From Nepenthes gracilis (Eukaryota > Streptophyta > Magnoliopsida > Caryophyllales > Nepenthaceae): DNA of 64,000 nt. Position 1 is the stretch's first letter. Each line of letters starts with the position of its first letter. The notes under the pieces are model-generated. The model was not told the origin of the DNA, made no database searches, and saw only the letters and a program-made list of their open reading frames with translations. A program made the position numbers and the translations under genes. The DNA lies in contig BSYO01000004.1 in assembly GCA_033239525.1 (NCBI GenBank), positions 11,136,037 to 11,200,036 on the forward strand, read 5' to 3'. Below, in pieces: positions 1 through 11,500 of this stretch.

Positions 1-81
1 AATGCCCACAATGATGAATTTCCTTTGCCCCGTGGCAACGGAAAATTGGCAGAGAAGATCGAGCCCCCATTGCGCGAAGGG

Positions 82-1230
82 TCAAGGGGCCTGAACGGCC
101 TTCAGTTCTGTAGACGGCCGGCGCTGAAGGTTGCTGTGAAGCTGGCAGCTTTCACATTTCTTCACGAACTCCAGCGCGTCTTTTTTCATCGAGGGCCAGT
201 AATAACATTGGCGCATGACCTTGAAGGCTAAGTTTTTTCCGCCAATGTGCGACCCACAGATCCCGAGGTAGACTTCACTTAAAGCGTAGTTAGCCTCTTC
301 GAGAGTTAGACAGCGGAGGTATGGAGTTGAGTAGCCACGGCGATACAACAGTCCGTCAACCACAGCGTACCAGCCGGCTGTCTTCTTGACCCATTTGGCC
401 TTCTCCACATCCTCTGGCAATGATCCGTCCGCTAGATAGTTTAGGAAAGGCGTCATCCAGTTCTCCGTTTTGAAAATCTGCATTGCCTCTCGCTTCTCCA
501 TGCTGGGAGCATCTAGGACCTCCCGCATGTCCCTCGTATACTGTTTCAGGTTTTCGGTTGCAGCGGCTTTGGCCAGCTGGTCCGCTTTCCAATTTTTCAT
601 TATGGGAACGTGAACTAGAGTTAGTTTGTCGAAACCCTGGGAGGCCTCCCTTGCCTTTGCCAAGTACTTGGCCAAGATAGGGTTATTTGCCTCAAAGACT
701 TCGTTAACCTGGTTAACGATTAGCTTGGAGTCGCTGTTAACTGCCAATCTCTTGACAGAGCACTCCTTGGCTAACCGCAATCCGGCTAACAGGGCCTCGT
801 ACTCGGCAACGTTATTGGTTGCCTGGAAATTGAGCCTAAGAGAGTATTTCACCTCAAACCCGTCGGGGGTCGTAAGGACTACTCCAGTGCCACTGCCTGT
901 ATCCGTAGACGATTCGTCCACGTGGAGTATCCATTCTGGAACTCCGACAAGCAGTTCCGTGCTTTCTTCGGGCTGTTCCTCGAGGACTATGGTTGTAGTC
1001 TTGAGAATGAAATTAGCCAGCGCCTGTACTTTCACAGCATGCCTGGGTTGAAATTCTATGTCAAACTCGCCCAACTCGTAGCCTATTTTACCAATCGTCC
1101 AGAAACGTCGGGCTTCTGGAGGATATTTTTTAGCGACTGGTCCGTAAGGACTACTATCCGGTGGGCCTAAAAGTAGGGCCTTAACTTTTGCGCGAAGAAT
1201 ATTAGCGCCAAGGCTAGTTTTTCTGTGCAT
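82..1230 (-). pseudogene. Tat-1 pol fragment: archaeal-type RNase H and integrase zinc-binding domain
   Basis: An open stretch of 382 codons. The first ~95 residues are the end of the retroviral RNase H and linker (EFDIEFQPRHAVK). Residues ~100-225 are the acquired RNase H: HVDESS carries the first catalytic Asp, NNVAEYEALLAGLRLA the Glu, and NSDSKL the next Asp. From about residue 290 comes the integrase N-terminal region with an HHCC zinc site (H at GSHIGGK, C-x2-C at KKCESCQ). Integrase then continues past the window edge. This block is unbroken, while neighbouring pol blocks are in other frames or stopped. It would be part of a Pol polyprotein, not a separate gene. RNase H removes RNA template during reverse transcription; integrase inserts the cDNA. 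Confidence 0.85.
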
Positions 1231-1283
1231 GAGTAACGGGTCTCTGGGCCGGTCAATATTTTACTCACGTAGTAGACCGGCCG

Positions 1284-2400
1284 CTAGGCGTCGGAGTCCT
1301 GGCACACAAGGACAGAACTCAGGGACGCCTCCGATACTACTAAGTAAAGATATAATTTCTCTCCGCCCTTAGGTGACACCAACAACGACGGGCTGGCCAA
1401 ATACCGTTTCTGTTCATCAAAAGCGGTTTGGCATTCTGTAGTCCATTGGAACTCGGTGGATTTTGTTCTTCTAAGGGTATTAAAGAAGGGCTGGTACTTG
1501 TCACTGGACTTCGCAAGGAAGCGTGACAGTGCTACCAGCCGTCCAGTTAGTTGCTGGACGTCCTTTATGTTTCGGGGCGGAGCCATGTCGACGAGCGCCT
1601 TGATCTTCTTTGAGTATGCCTCGATCCCCCATTGGAAGACGATGAAACCCAAGAATTTGTCAGAGGCCACTCCGAAGATACACTTAGATAGATTCAGCTT
1701 TATGTGATTCTTACGGAGCACCTCGAATGACTCTTCCAGGTCGCAGATGTAGTCGCCGGTGACCTTGCTCTTGACAAGCATGTCGTCGACGTAAACCTCC
1801 ATGTTGCGACCAATTTATTTTTTGAATATTTTGTTAACCAAGCATTGGTAGGTAGCTCCAGCGTTTTTAAGTCCAAAAGGCATTACCTTATAGCAGTAGG
1901 TGCCCTGATCGGTCATGAACGAAGTGTACTCCTCATCCTCTGGACTCATCCGGATCTGGTTGTAACCCGAATAGGCATCCATGAAGCTTAGCAGCTCATG
2001 TCCGGCGGTCGAGTCAACCAGTAGGTCGATCCTGGACAAGGGAAAGCTATCCTTTAGACAGGCCTTGTTAACATTAGTAAAATCGACGCACATCCACCAT
2101 TTTCCGTTGCTTTTCTTTACTAAGATGACATTAGAGAGCCAGTCTGGGTATTGGACTTCCCTAATTAAGCCTGCGTCCAGCAGCTTTTTGACCTCCTCTC
2201 GGATAGCAATTAGTTTTTCAACGGAGTGGTTCCTTCGCTTCTGCCTACGGGCTTTCGGCTCGAGTCAAGTCCCAATTTATGGACTATTATCTCTGTTGGG
2301 ATTCCAGGCATGTCTGTTGGAGTCCATGTAAAAAGATCAGCGTTTCTTCGCAGGAACGCAACCAATTCATCGCGCAGTAGTCCGGTAAGCGAGCCGCCGA
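1284..2400 (-). pseudogene. Tat-1 pol fragment: reverse transcriptase and first RNase H
   Basis: The RT fingers and palm lie at ~2400-1815 (WMCVDFTNVNKA, FMDAYSGYNQIRM, MPFGLKNAGATYQ). A single in-frame TAA sits at about 1806-1812, after NKIFKK. The frame then resumes at 1802 with the catalytic YVDDMLVKSK, the thumb, and the start of the retroviral RNase H (TAFDEQKRYLASP, YLYLVVSEAS). The upstream RT segment between 2100 and 2400 is in a shifted frame. Motif order and the intact YVDD are as in plant Ty3 RT. The TAA is adjacent to an A/T run, so a small indel could also be involved. The product is not expected to be functional. Confidence 0.85.
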
Positions 2401-2452
2401 TCTGTACACACTTATCCAGCTCTTCCAGGTCAATGGGATTAGATCCGTGGCT

Positions 2453-3367
2453 TCATCGGATTGCGCTTGCTGAAGGGTTCTCGTCCCGATGGTCGAGTTC
2501 CCCAACTGTTCTAGTGCTGCTGCTTGGGGTAATCTGTGACATATAACAAGTTCGTCCGGTAACCCGGTTGCCCAGCACCTCCCCGACACCGTAAGGTGTT
2601 GGAAACTTTATTTTGAGGTGTGGAATAGAATTGACCACCCCGAACGCTGTCAAGCATGGTCTGCCCAGTATGGTGTTGTATACTGAGGGTAGGTCAACCA
2701 CCAAGAAGGTGAGCGTTCAACTTGCTATTTTGGATACGGTACCCAAGGTGACCTCCAATTGGATAGTCCCTTAAACGGGCACTGGCTCGTTATCGAGGCC
2801 ATATAATGGGCCTTTGGCAGGTTTTAGTTGATTCTTTTTTAAGCCTAATCTGAAGAAAGCTTACAAGTAAAGTAAATCTCTAGAACTTCCATTATCAATA
2901 AACACTCGCTTCAGTTGGTAGTCAATACTACAGTCTGAAACGAGTGCGGATACAACGAGGGAATCAGCATGAGGGGACGCTACATGAGCTAAGTCATCAT
3001 CACTAAAGCTGATAGTGTTATCCGTCGTGCGCTGCTTCTTCCTCCCAGCATGCTGTTCCTCGCTATCAGATGGGTTTTTAGCAGGTCGGGTGGTAACCAT
3101 GTTAACCACCCTTACTGTAACCCGATTTCGGGGAGGAGTCTGCTCTTGCCTCTCTCCGCCAGCTACTCCAAAGCTCTGTCCAGGACCCCCGACAAACTTG
3201 GTGAGGTGCCCTCTGCGAATCAGCCTTCTCAATCTCCTCTGCAGTATCTTGTAATCCTCAGTTGAATAGCCAGCAGAGTGATGGAAGTCGCAGTACTTCG
3301 ACTGGTTTCTAGAGTCCTTCTTTAGTGGTTTTGGCCACTTCAGAAATTTTTCTCCACGGATCTGCAT
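2453..3367 (-). pseudogene. Tat-1 gag C-terminus and aspartic protease region
   Basis: The minus-strand frame 3367-2861 begins with the late-gag segment (KYCDFHHSAGYSTEDY) and a basic, polar stretch. It then reaches the protease core (ISFSDDDLAHV, then VFIDNGSSRDLLY). The DNG in place of DTG is, from my knowledge, common in Tat proteases. A shifted frame at 2704-2453 continues with the conserved protease/RT linker (VVDLPSVYNTILGRPCL, TAFGVVNSIPHLKIKF). The protease would cleave Gag-Pol into mature parts. At least one frameshift near 2700-2860 separates the two pieces, so this is a broken gene. Confidence 0.8.
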
Positions 3368-3505
3368 GAGGACGTTCGAGCGTGTGTCCGTTAGAGGAGT
3401 GAAGCTGGTGGACCCGTAGTCTCTGCATTCTGGGGGCCCAGTCCGACGTTGCTTCTAGCGGGAGTGATCTCCGCCGCTGTACTTCCTTTTTCCCTCTCAA
3501 GGGAA

Positions 3506-4693
3506 TCACTGAGGCTGATCTGCCCATTCTAGATGTTTTGCCTTGTTGGCCTCTTCTGCTACAGCGTAAGCCCGGGTGATGGATTCTGCCTCCCGGAAGG
3601 TCTGAGGATTTTTATGGGCTAGGTGTTTGAAAAAGTCCCCGTAGGTCAACGCGGAGATAAAACTGTCCAGCTTCATCTCTTTCGTGATCCGGGGAATCCG
3701 TCTGGCCTCTGTCACAAAACGATCCAGAAATCGCCGTGAGTTCTCTCCCAGTTTCTGTTTGATGTGGGAAAGATGCCACGGCTGTTTCTCTTCCCGTCGG
3801 CTTGAGGCGTATTGAGCCAGGAAGAGATCTGTGAGCTCACGAAAGCTGCTGATGGTGCCTGAAGGGAGGTGATGCAACCAGATTCGGGCATCTCCTTTCA
3901 GCGTGAGTGGAAAACAGCGGCATATCGCTGAGTCTTCCAACCCTTGAGACTCAGATGGGTGCAAAAGTGATCGAAGTGGTCAACTGGATCACTGCTCCCA
4001 TCGTATGAGTCAAGGGAAGGCATCTTGAGTTCGTAGGCAGTAGACGGCTCAGGATCTCTGCTGTGAAAGGAGATCAGTCCAAGTCGATGGCGCTCTCCTC
4101 ATCTTGGAACACACGTTCCAGATTTTGTCCACTCGCAGATCTGCACGAGTGGGATTTGCTGATCTTTTAGAGTTGAGGTAAACTCTTAACTCCGTTTTGT
4201 CCCTGGAGGGTTCAGCAGCCGGTTGGCTACTGCCTCCAGCGGACCTGGCAATCCTAGAGGCTCGCTCCTGGACTACGTTCCCGTCTTCGACTCGAGAGTA
4301 TCGGGGATTTCTTCTTTCCGGACTTTCTCGAGGGGACGTGCTCTCGGAGCGTTCTTCAGGCCTGTTCTAGCCAAGAACGCGAGAGGAGGCTGGAACTGGA
4401 TTGCTCCAGGATCTCTCAAGCCTCTTAGCCGGCTTCTTTTTCCTCTGGGCCACCTTTTTGGTGGCCGGTGAGGGGACGGCTTTTGGAGGAGCCGCTTGTA
4501 GTCGCTACTCGTGCTGAGTGCAAAGTATTTGGAGCAGATGATTGTTAGCTTGCATCTGCTCCATCAGCTGCTGGAAGTAGGGCACTGGCACTCCGTCCAT
4601 TGTCCCGTTGACCGTAGCACCAGCAGCGTGGTCCTGGTCGGGATTGGTGGCGTCTCTAGCGGAGTCGTTAGCTTGAGCTCTCGTGTTTACCAT
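3506..4693 (-). pseudogene. Tat-1 gag
   Basis: A gag start is visible at 4693 (MVNTRAQAND), about 90 bases inside the PBS, as expected for this lineage. The first frame runs to a TAG at 4505-4507. The capsid-like core lies in another open stretch at 3964-3506, with FPLTLKGDARIWLHHLP, a typical plant retrotransposon Gag segment, followed by FLDRFVTEARRIP. Between them (about 3965-4500) the frame is disrupted and Gly/Ser/Arg-rich on the plus strand, with no independent gene seen. Gag packages the element RNA. The second Tat element in this window has the same MVNTR start, which supports this initiator. Confidence 0.75.
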
Positions 4694-4763
4694 TACAAAT
4701 GCAGAATCAGACGGCAAAAAATAGAGCAATGTGCGAATTTGTGGTTGGCTTTTGTAAGCGTTT

Positions 4764-4780
4764 CCCACAGACGGCGCCAA
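4764..4780 (-). promoter_or_regulatory. Tat-1 primer binding site
   Basis: Read on the minus strand the bases next to the LTR are TTGGCGCCGTCTGTGGG. The TGGCGCC start and its position directly at the LTR end identify a tRNA primer binding site of the type common in plant Tat elements. It fixes the inner LTR end at 4781. Confidence 0.85.
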
Positions 4781-6092
4781 TGATGCGTCCTTGGATCCGA
4801 ATTTCGAACAAATTCGGGTTGATCCGCTTGTCCTGGTTCCGGCACCGTTCACTAAGTTTGGATCCTACACACCACTAAAAAGAACAGGAGGTCAGCGTGT
4901 CGACGGAAAGTTGTCCCATAGAAAACACTTCGATGCTCAAGTCAGTAAACAACCTTCGAAATATGAGAAGGTCTCTGAAATTGAAAATCGAGAAAGAGAG
5001 AGAGTGTGTGTGTATCTCCAGATGAAAGAGAGACAAAGCTCTCTTCTTGAATTTGGATGGTGGGGGAGGCAGTAAACAGCCGTCAGAAGCGCGTTTGTAT
5101 GCCTTAAGTTTTTTGAGTGACAGCAGAAAAGGGAGAAGTGTAAGCCTGTTGTCGTTGTGGACGTAGTATGAGCAATAGCTTGCGTGAGTAGCCTTAGTAA
5201 AAGTTTTTGTAACAGAAAGCGTACTTGGAATGAGGATTCCAGAGCTTATTTATGGTTGAGAGGGTAATCTTCCTCATTTGGAAGGAGTTATCCCCTACGT
5301 GATTCTTGGTTGGCCTGCCTTTCAGAGCTGATGCCAGTTGCCAAATGGATTAAGATAGTTTCCTTCCACGACGGTCAACGGCTTTTCAAATTGCTCACCT
5401 TCCTTCTGTATTTTTTTATCGTTGGAGCACCCCAGTTGGCAGGAGATTGAAAAAATCTGGCGCATTCCTTACGAGAAAGGTGCCAATTTTGTCAATATCC
5501 ATTTTGGGAGCTAGCAGAGATCATGGAAATCGCTAGAAGAGCCGTTGTTGGCCGTCTGATAGATCGTAGGCTTAAGTGGGCCAGGCCCGTAAAAAGCCTT
5601 TTATTTTTTGCCTATTGCTACGGCGGTCAACGGCTTTTCAAATTGCTCACCTTCCTTCTGTGTTTTTTTATCGTTGGAGCGCCCCAATTGGCAGGAGATT
5701 GAAAAAATCTGGCGCATTCCTTACGAGAAAGGTGCCAATTTTGTCAATATCTATTTTGGGAGCTAGCAGAGATCGTGAAAATCGCTAGAAGAGCCGTTGT
5801 TGGCCGTCTGATAGATCGTAGGCTTAAGTGGGCCAGGCCCGTAAAAAGCCTTTTATTTTTTGCCTGTTGCTACAGTGATTCCGGTTAACTCTCGAGTTGA
5901 CCGTCTGCGAGCGCGTTAGCCGTCTGCCGGAGTCCAGACGGTCAACGATGGCGTTGACTGCCTTGGGCCTTTCAAGCTTTGAACCTTTATGCCATGTTTG
6001 GCCGTTTTTACGTTGACCGTCTGGCATACCTTTTTGGGCCTCTGTTGACCATGGGCCAGCCCATATTCCGATGTACCCATCAAGAGTAAACA
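4781..6092 (-). repeat. Tat-1 5' LTR
   Basis: The inner end (minus-strand ...GCATCA) abuts the PBS at 4781. The outer end is placed at 6092, where the minus strand reads TGTTTACTCT and the plus-strand composition changes abruptly to AT-rich spacer. This gives ~1312 bp with TG...CA ends. The LTR holds a 252-bp tandem duplication, several TTGACC/GGTCAA cores, and a motif (CTGACTTGAGCATCG on the minus strand, 4931-4945) that also occurs in the solo LTR at 30779-31766. The outer boundary is less certain because the partner LTR and target-site duplication are outside the window. Confidence 0.75.
5372..5875. repeat. 252-bp tandem duplication inside the Tat-1 LTR
   Basis: The segment starting CGGTCAACGGCTTTTC at 5372 recurs at 5624 and stays near-identical to about 5875, with a few substitutions only. 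The unit therefore repeats twice with a 252-bp period. Each unit carries one GGTCAA core and the sequence around TTGGCCGTCTGATAG. The high identity suggests a recent duplication or one present in the active family; only a second family copy could tell. Confidence 0.95.
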
Positions 6093-7460
6093 ATGTTCAG
6101 TTACTGAAATTAAATTAAATAAATCAAATATATGCTACATATATATACATATATGAAAAAAAAACAATTCTATATTGTTTGATCCACAATATCTAATTAT
6201 ATTAAAACAAATATTAATAATTGAATTTATAAAAATGAAAATTAATATTAATGTTAAAAATTAAAAAAAAAAAGAGGGGATTTTTGGAAATATTTTATTT
6301 ATTTTACTTAATTTTCTGTTTCTCTGTCCTCTCGAGCTTCTACCTTCTCTTGCAACTCCTCTCTCCACCGCTACCCCTCCCCTCACGTACCCTTTCCCCA
6401 GTCAACTGACCACCTCATTGAAAAAATAATACAATTAAAAACAGAATTACATTTACATTTACTACTAATAGAATAAGAATACTTTATTTATATTGATCTC
6501 ACTGTACAGTAGTCAATTTTCCATGTCGTTTCTACCTAAAATAATAATTTAATTACATTAAATTCTATAATATAGCTATTAAAGTCTTTTTTTTATGATA
6601 ATTTTTTAACGAAATTGCTATCTAAATTGCCATAAGAAACGAAAAATATTATTACCTATAGATGCTTTTGATTAACAAAACATTTACCAATTCGAAAAAG
6701 GTGTCCCATGATGCACCCTTTTGTCACATTTTGCATGGAGGAGAGTCAGATTATCAGTGAGCATATACATAAGAACAGCCAACACAATTCCACCATTTAG
6801 TTGGAAACAGTTTAATGCTCCTCAAGATTGCAGAAGATATCAAATATAGTATAAGATTTGATCTTTTGCCCATTGACATGTCAAATGCAGTAGACAATTA
6901 GAATGCTCTAAAAGAAAGAAAGACTGCAGAGGATATAGACGCAGCAAACATACCCTCATGTTTCTGCAATACTCTTGCATGGCGAGAGCTTTATGCGAAT
7001 CCATGCATAGTAAGTAGTCTGGCTATTCTCCGGATGTGCACATGCCCAGAGTTTCACGCACCAGACTGCCTTTCACTATCTAAAAAAATGGAAGAAAGGG
7101 TAGTTTTTATCTTTTACTTATTGGCATATTCTATGCATATCACCGAAAGTGATGATACACCTACTACTGCAACAGATATTTTCATCCAAATCGAATTGGC
7201 ATGAGGGCAAATTGGCAATCAAATTATTTAATGCAAAGTAAATATAAGTCAAGATTTCTGTGGCTGGTTTTACTCTTGAAATGGACCAGAAAGGAAAGAA
7301 TGAATATTGTGTACTATAAAGCTAAGTGGGTGGGTAAATAAAGGCAAGAACGCGGATGGCAACACAGAATGCCAAAGTGATAAGTTATCAGAGAAGAGTT
7401 AGGAGACATGCCCCTGAACATTAAATGCTAAACACCTTCAACCAGGATGGCTATGGCAGA
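6093..7460. other. Spacer and CAF gene 3' flank
   Basis: 6093-6700 is strongly AT-rich with no recognisable coding or transposon motif apart from a short C/T-rich stretch at 6330-6410. 6700-7460 is less AT-rich and lies directly 3' of the CAF stop codon, so it probably contains the 3' UTR. I could not fix a polyadenylation site. Confidence 0.5.
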
Positions 7461-8516
7461 TCAAGCCAATAATTTAGCAAGTTCATCTACCCTTAGGCTT
7501 CCCCTTGGCACTACACTAGGAAAATCTTCTTTGAAATCTTTTACTCTCTGGGTTCTAGAACTCGTTCGTTCCTTTTGTTTCTTTTCTGGCACTGGCAAAA
7601 CTTGTTCAACTTCCAAGTTTCCAGTTTCTTTGTCCTCGCACTTCTGGACAGCAGCCTTTCTAGGTGCGTGCCTGAATACAGGTCCAGGTGCAGCAATCTG
7701 CGCAAAAGCAACTGACCTCTCATAGACAACATCTGCATCTAAACAGGAATCATCTAAGATCACTGCACTTCCACTTGCTACAGCTTCTTGCAGTAATAGG
7801 AGTACACCTTCTGTACATTGTGAACTTAACTTTCGTAGGGCGCTGTCTCTCGAGCTATCTGTCATAGATTGCAGCTCATCAGAAGTTGCATGACCTACTG
7901 TACAAATTTGCAGCATAGAGCCGGATATAGGCGATGCAGAAGTAGACTCGCCTTCAGACGAGACAACATTATCAGATATGGTTTCAATGCTTGAAATATT
8001 ACTGAGAACTTCGGTGTTGCCATGAGCAGAATCATCAGTATTGTATATGGTTTTGCTTCCATTCCCACTCTTCTCAAGTTGAACCACACTGCCAACAAGA
8101 AATGATACATCATTCTCTTTCCGAGAGGTATCTTCATTTACCCCTTTGTCCATACCTGTGCTTAGAAGTGATGTTTCAACACTTGTTCCCTGGATTGGAA
8201 CTTCATGGAAATCTGATATTGATACTTCATTCTGCAAGACACCTGCATCAGCATCAAGTGTTGAACCAATGCATGTGTCGTGTCCATCATTAATTGCTTG
8301 GTAAACCTCTGGGAGGCAAGATGCCAATAACTCTTCACCTTTTGAAGGGGAAGAAATGACACTATATGAATTAGCAGCTGCCATATCATCAGTTTTATTA
8401 TCCTCGGCACCAACGCTATCATCTTCAAATTTTGTAAAGGATGACTTCCAATCTCTTCCTCTCCATATCAGTATGTGCTCATCCTCAAATGAGATCAGCA
8501 CACATGGGACAAGTTC
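7461..8516 (-). CDS. CAF1: CAF1-like exon 5 with stop
   Basis: 1056 bp with acceptor CATGCAG at 8517 and TGA stop at 7463-7461. It completes CRM domain 2 ([22 protein letters not shown]). It then encodes a ~325-residue Ser/Asp/Glu-rich tail that is largely unique, with better conserved patches ([39 protein letters not shown]) near the end. Confidence 0.92.
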   Translation of the reverse strand, partial: ELVPCVLISFEDEHILIWRGRDWKSSFTKFEDDSVGAEDNKTDDMAAANSYSVISSPSKGEELLASCLPEVYQAINDGHDTCIGSTLDADAGVLQNEVSISDFHEVPIQGTSVETSLLSTGMDKGVNEDTSRKENDVSFLVGSVVQLEKSGNGSKTIYNTDDSAHGNTEVLSNISSIETISDNVVSSEGESTSASPISGSMLQICTVGHATSDELQSMTDSSRDSALRKLSSQCTEGVLLLLQEAVASGSAVILDDSCLDADVVYERSVAFAQIAAPGPVFRHAPRKAAVQKCEDKETGNLEVEQVLPVPEKKQKERTSSRTQRVKDFKEDFPSVVPRGSLRVDELAKLLA

Positions 8517-11500
8517 CTGCATGTAAGTTGCAAGTAATTCCTTTAATAATGGAGCATATGTGAGTGTATAAACTTCTGTTGGTAAACAAAATAAATTCCA
8601 CCAGACCTTAAGCTTTGCCCCAATCTTATGATAGTCACTTCCTTGCATCCCCTGACAATTTATTCGTACCAGTTCACATGCTTCAAATGCCTCCCTGACA
8701 TGTTTCACCAAGTTAATATACACACCATTTTTTGCTGCAATTTTAACAAAAAAGCAATTCATCAGTTTGACTCCGCAGAAAGAACAAATTATATTTTTTG
8801 TGCTATTCAATCTCTACTGAAGGTGCACAAAATGATTATGGGTACCAAGCTTGCATATCGGTATTAGACTGCGCCCTCTCCTGCGCATTTCAGTTGCTTC
8901 CTCTAACGTAAGGCCTTCTGGAGCCCGTTTGACCAATCTAGGATATACAGGGGTAGCAGGCTTCCACAACATAAGGGGGATGCGAGGACGACTCTTGTAG
9001 TTGTAGTTTCTACCACGAAAAAGGTAAAGCACCCCTCCTTTACGATGGATGATTTTCCCTCCTGTCTTATCCTGCCAAATTATGAAAAATTAAGCCTCTT
9101 TTGTCAAAGCTCATGCCATATAGGAATGCAACTATAAGATACACAGTATGGCCCGACTGATCACCCAAATGAAGGTATTATCCAGTTGTCCATTCAACAA
9201 AAGGTTTCCCCCTTCCCATAATCACAGTAGGACTCCACATGAAAATCAAGAGATCTTAATACCCTACTGCATGTTGTAGCTATCTCAAGGAAGATGATTT
9301 AATATAGATTGCAACAAATTCCATAGGGGAATTAAAATAATGAGGAATTATGCACAAAGCTCCCACAACATAGGGTTTAGGGAGGGTCAAATATGTATAA
9401 TCCTATCCTTAAATTTTTAAATTGTTGTTTCTGTGGTTTGAACCTACCCCTAGATCACAATGAGTAGCCATACTATTATGACAAGGCACACCAATATAAG
9501 AATTGATTTATTCAGTTTTATATGACCTGTCAAAACAAAACAATGACAGTGCAATATACATCTGAATCTTACACAAGAAACAATATGCAGATCTGTGCAC
9601 ATAATTTAAAGGCTTTTAGCAGTTAGAAGACAGGTGTCCACTTGACTCCATTTGTAATATCACTGCCTATCTCTTTCCTGTATGAAAAAAAAAAAAAAGA
9701 GAAACAAACCTCTTGCACAACATAAAAGGGTTTCTTTATTCTTTTGGCATCCCTTTTTTCAGAGGGGAGGGAGGAGGCGGATCAGGGGAGGTGACTCTAG
9801 ACATTCCTCAGAGTTTAACAGGACAATGGAGGAATTGTAGGGGAACATGGAATTATAGGCTGGACTTCTCTCAAATAAAGTCGTAGGCCTTTTTCCTAAT
9901 ATTTTCATAGCACAAAAGTTTGGGGGGGGGGGGGGTTCAATTTCTTTCTTCCATCATCAAATTAAATAGCACTATGGAATTGTACCTCTAAACATAATAT
10001 ATATCTCTCACATGCTGCAAATAAAATGAAACGATAATAATAGTATAGTTTAATGCACAAGTACTATGGCACATTGTTATAGGTCTTGTCAATTTGGATA
10101 CGGATACCACAGCGTCCACTGATTCCTTGCGTTCCCGGCAGGGTGCACGGCTGACTCAACGACCGCTCAAATTCCAGGATTACATTTGAAATTCTGTTTA
10201 TTATTTTCGGTTATATATACATATACTTCTTTTTGGTTTTTTGCCCTGTTAGTTATTGGGAACCCATATTCGGTTAGATTTTTAGGCTTCTGGTTTCTTA
10301 TTCTGTTAGCTTGTTATGTTTCTAGTTGCTTTCGGTAATGGTAGCCACTGTATATAGGGCACTGTGTAGTTGTTGAGAAAGGCAAGCAATATAATTTACT
10401 TTCTCTGACTCATTTCCCTCTCTCTCCTCTTTTCTCTCGAACTCTCTTGACTTCATCTGTCAGAATTCTCCTCCCCACTTTCCCTTTCCTTTTCCTCTTC
10501 TTCTCTTCGTCTCTCCGATTTGTGTCGTTGCAAGCCATCTACTGGCTGATTTTCGGCCACTATCACAGCCAAGCCACATCATTGGTGCTTTTATTGAGAC
10601 AATGATAAAGGGTATGACCACACGCAATAAGGCACTTGAAGAATCTATTGCGGGGCTATCAACGAAGCTGAACGAGGTCGCTGCAACCGTTCACCAACAT
10701 GCAAAAGGCATCGCTGCTCACAACATCATCATGGAACAAATCCAACAAACTCTCGCCGAAATCTATCAATCTTTGAACCGAATCGAGCGACAACCTTTTC
10801 CACTGCCAGCAGCAAACCCTCCCTCACTACCCACTCCTCCCTTGTTCACGGCATCCCCCTCTGTTATTTCCCATCCATCGACACAATCCCTACCACTAAC
10901 GTTACCTTCTCAACCTGATGGCCAGATCTCAACTTAACCTCGGCTACCCAAGCTCGAGATTCCTTTTTTCTTCGGCGATAGTGTCATCGGATGGCTATTT
11001 CAAATTGAGAGATTCTTTGTGTTCCACAATACTCCTCCTAAGCAGAAGCTACTTATCGTCGCCTTCTATGTGACGGGAGCAACATTACAATGGTATCAAT
11101 TGTTGCATGCAATCAAGTAGTTATCTACATAGGAGATTTTTTCCAGGGATCTAGAGCAACGTTTTGGGCTGTCCTCCCACCTCAACCATGAAACAACTTT
11201 ATACAAGCTCCACCAAACCTCCATTGTAGCAACTTATATAGTCGAATTCGAGACTCTTTTGATGCGCACGACAAGTCTGACTACCCTTAATCTCCTTAAT
11301 TGTTTTATTTCTGTGTTACGTGACGATATTCGGCGGGAATTATTCTTGCTAAAACCAACATCGCTACCGGAAGCAATCAGTATGGTAAAACTAGTGGAAG
11401 AGAAAATTGATGCGGGGCGACAAACTTTACAGCGACCACCCAACCCTAAGCCCATCACTAATTTCCCCACAAATTTCAAAAAATATCCCACCCCGTATAC

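Larger units (their letters stand above)
1..6092 (-). mobile_element. Ty3 Tat-lineage LTR retrotransposon, 5' part (Tat-1)
   Basis: Reading on the minus strand from 6092 down, the order is 5' LTR, primer binding site, gag, protease, reverse transcriptase, RNase H, a second RNase H, and the zinc-binding start of integrase, which is cut by the left window edge. A second archaeal-type RNase H between the retroviral RNase H and integrase is the hallmark of the Tat clade of plant Ty3 elements. Stop codons and frame changes break gag and pol, so the copy is not autonomous, but long open stretches remain and the RT catalytic YVDD is kept. The 3' LTR, integrase core and any 3' extra ORF lie outside the window. 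The lineage call is firm; the family within Tat is unknown. Confidence 0.9.

Noticed and set aside
4223..4471. 82-codon plus-strand frame opposite Tat-1 gag, considered as an antisense extra ORF
   Set aside because: No similarity to the antisense ORF of Tat-2 and in the wrong part of the element; probably a shadow frame.
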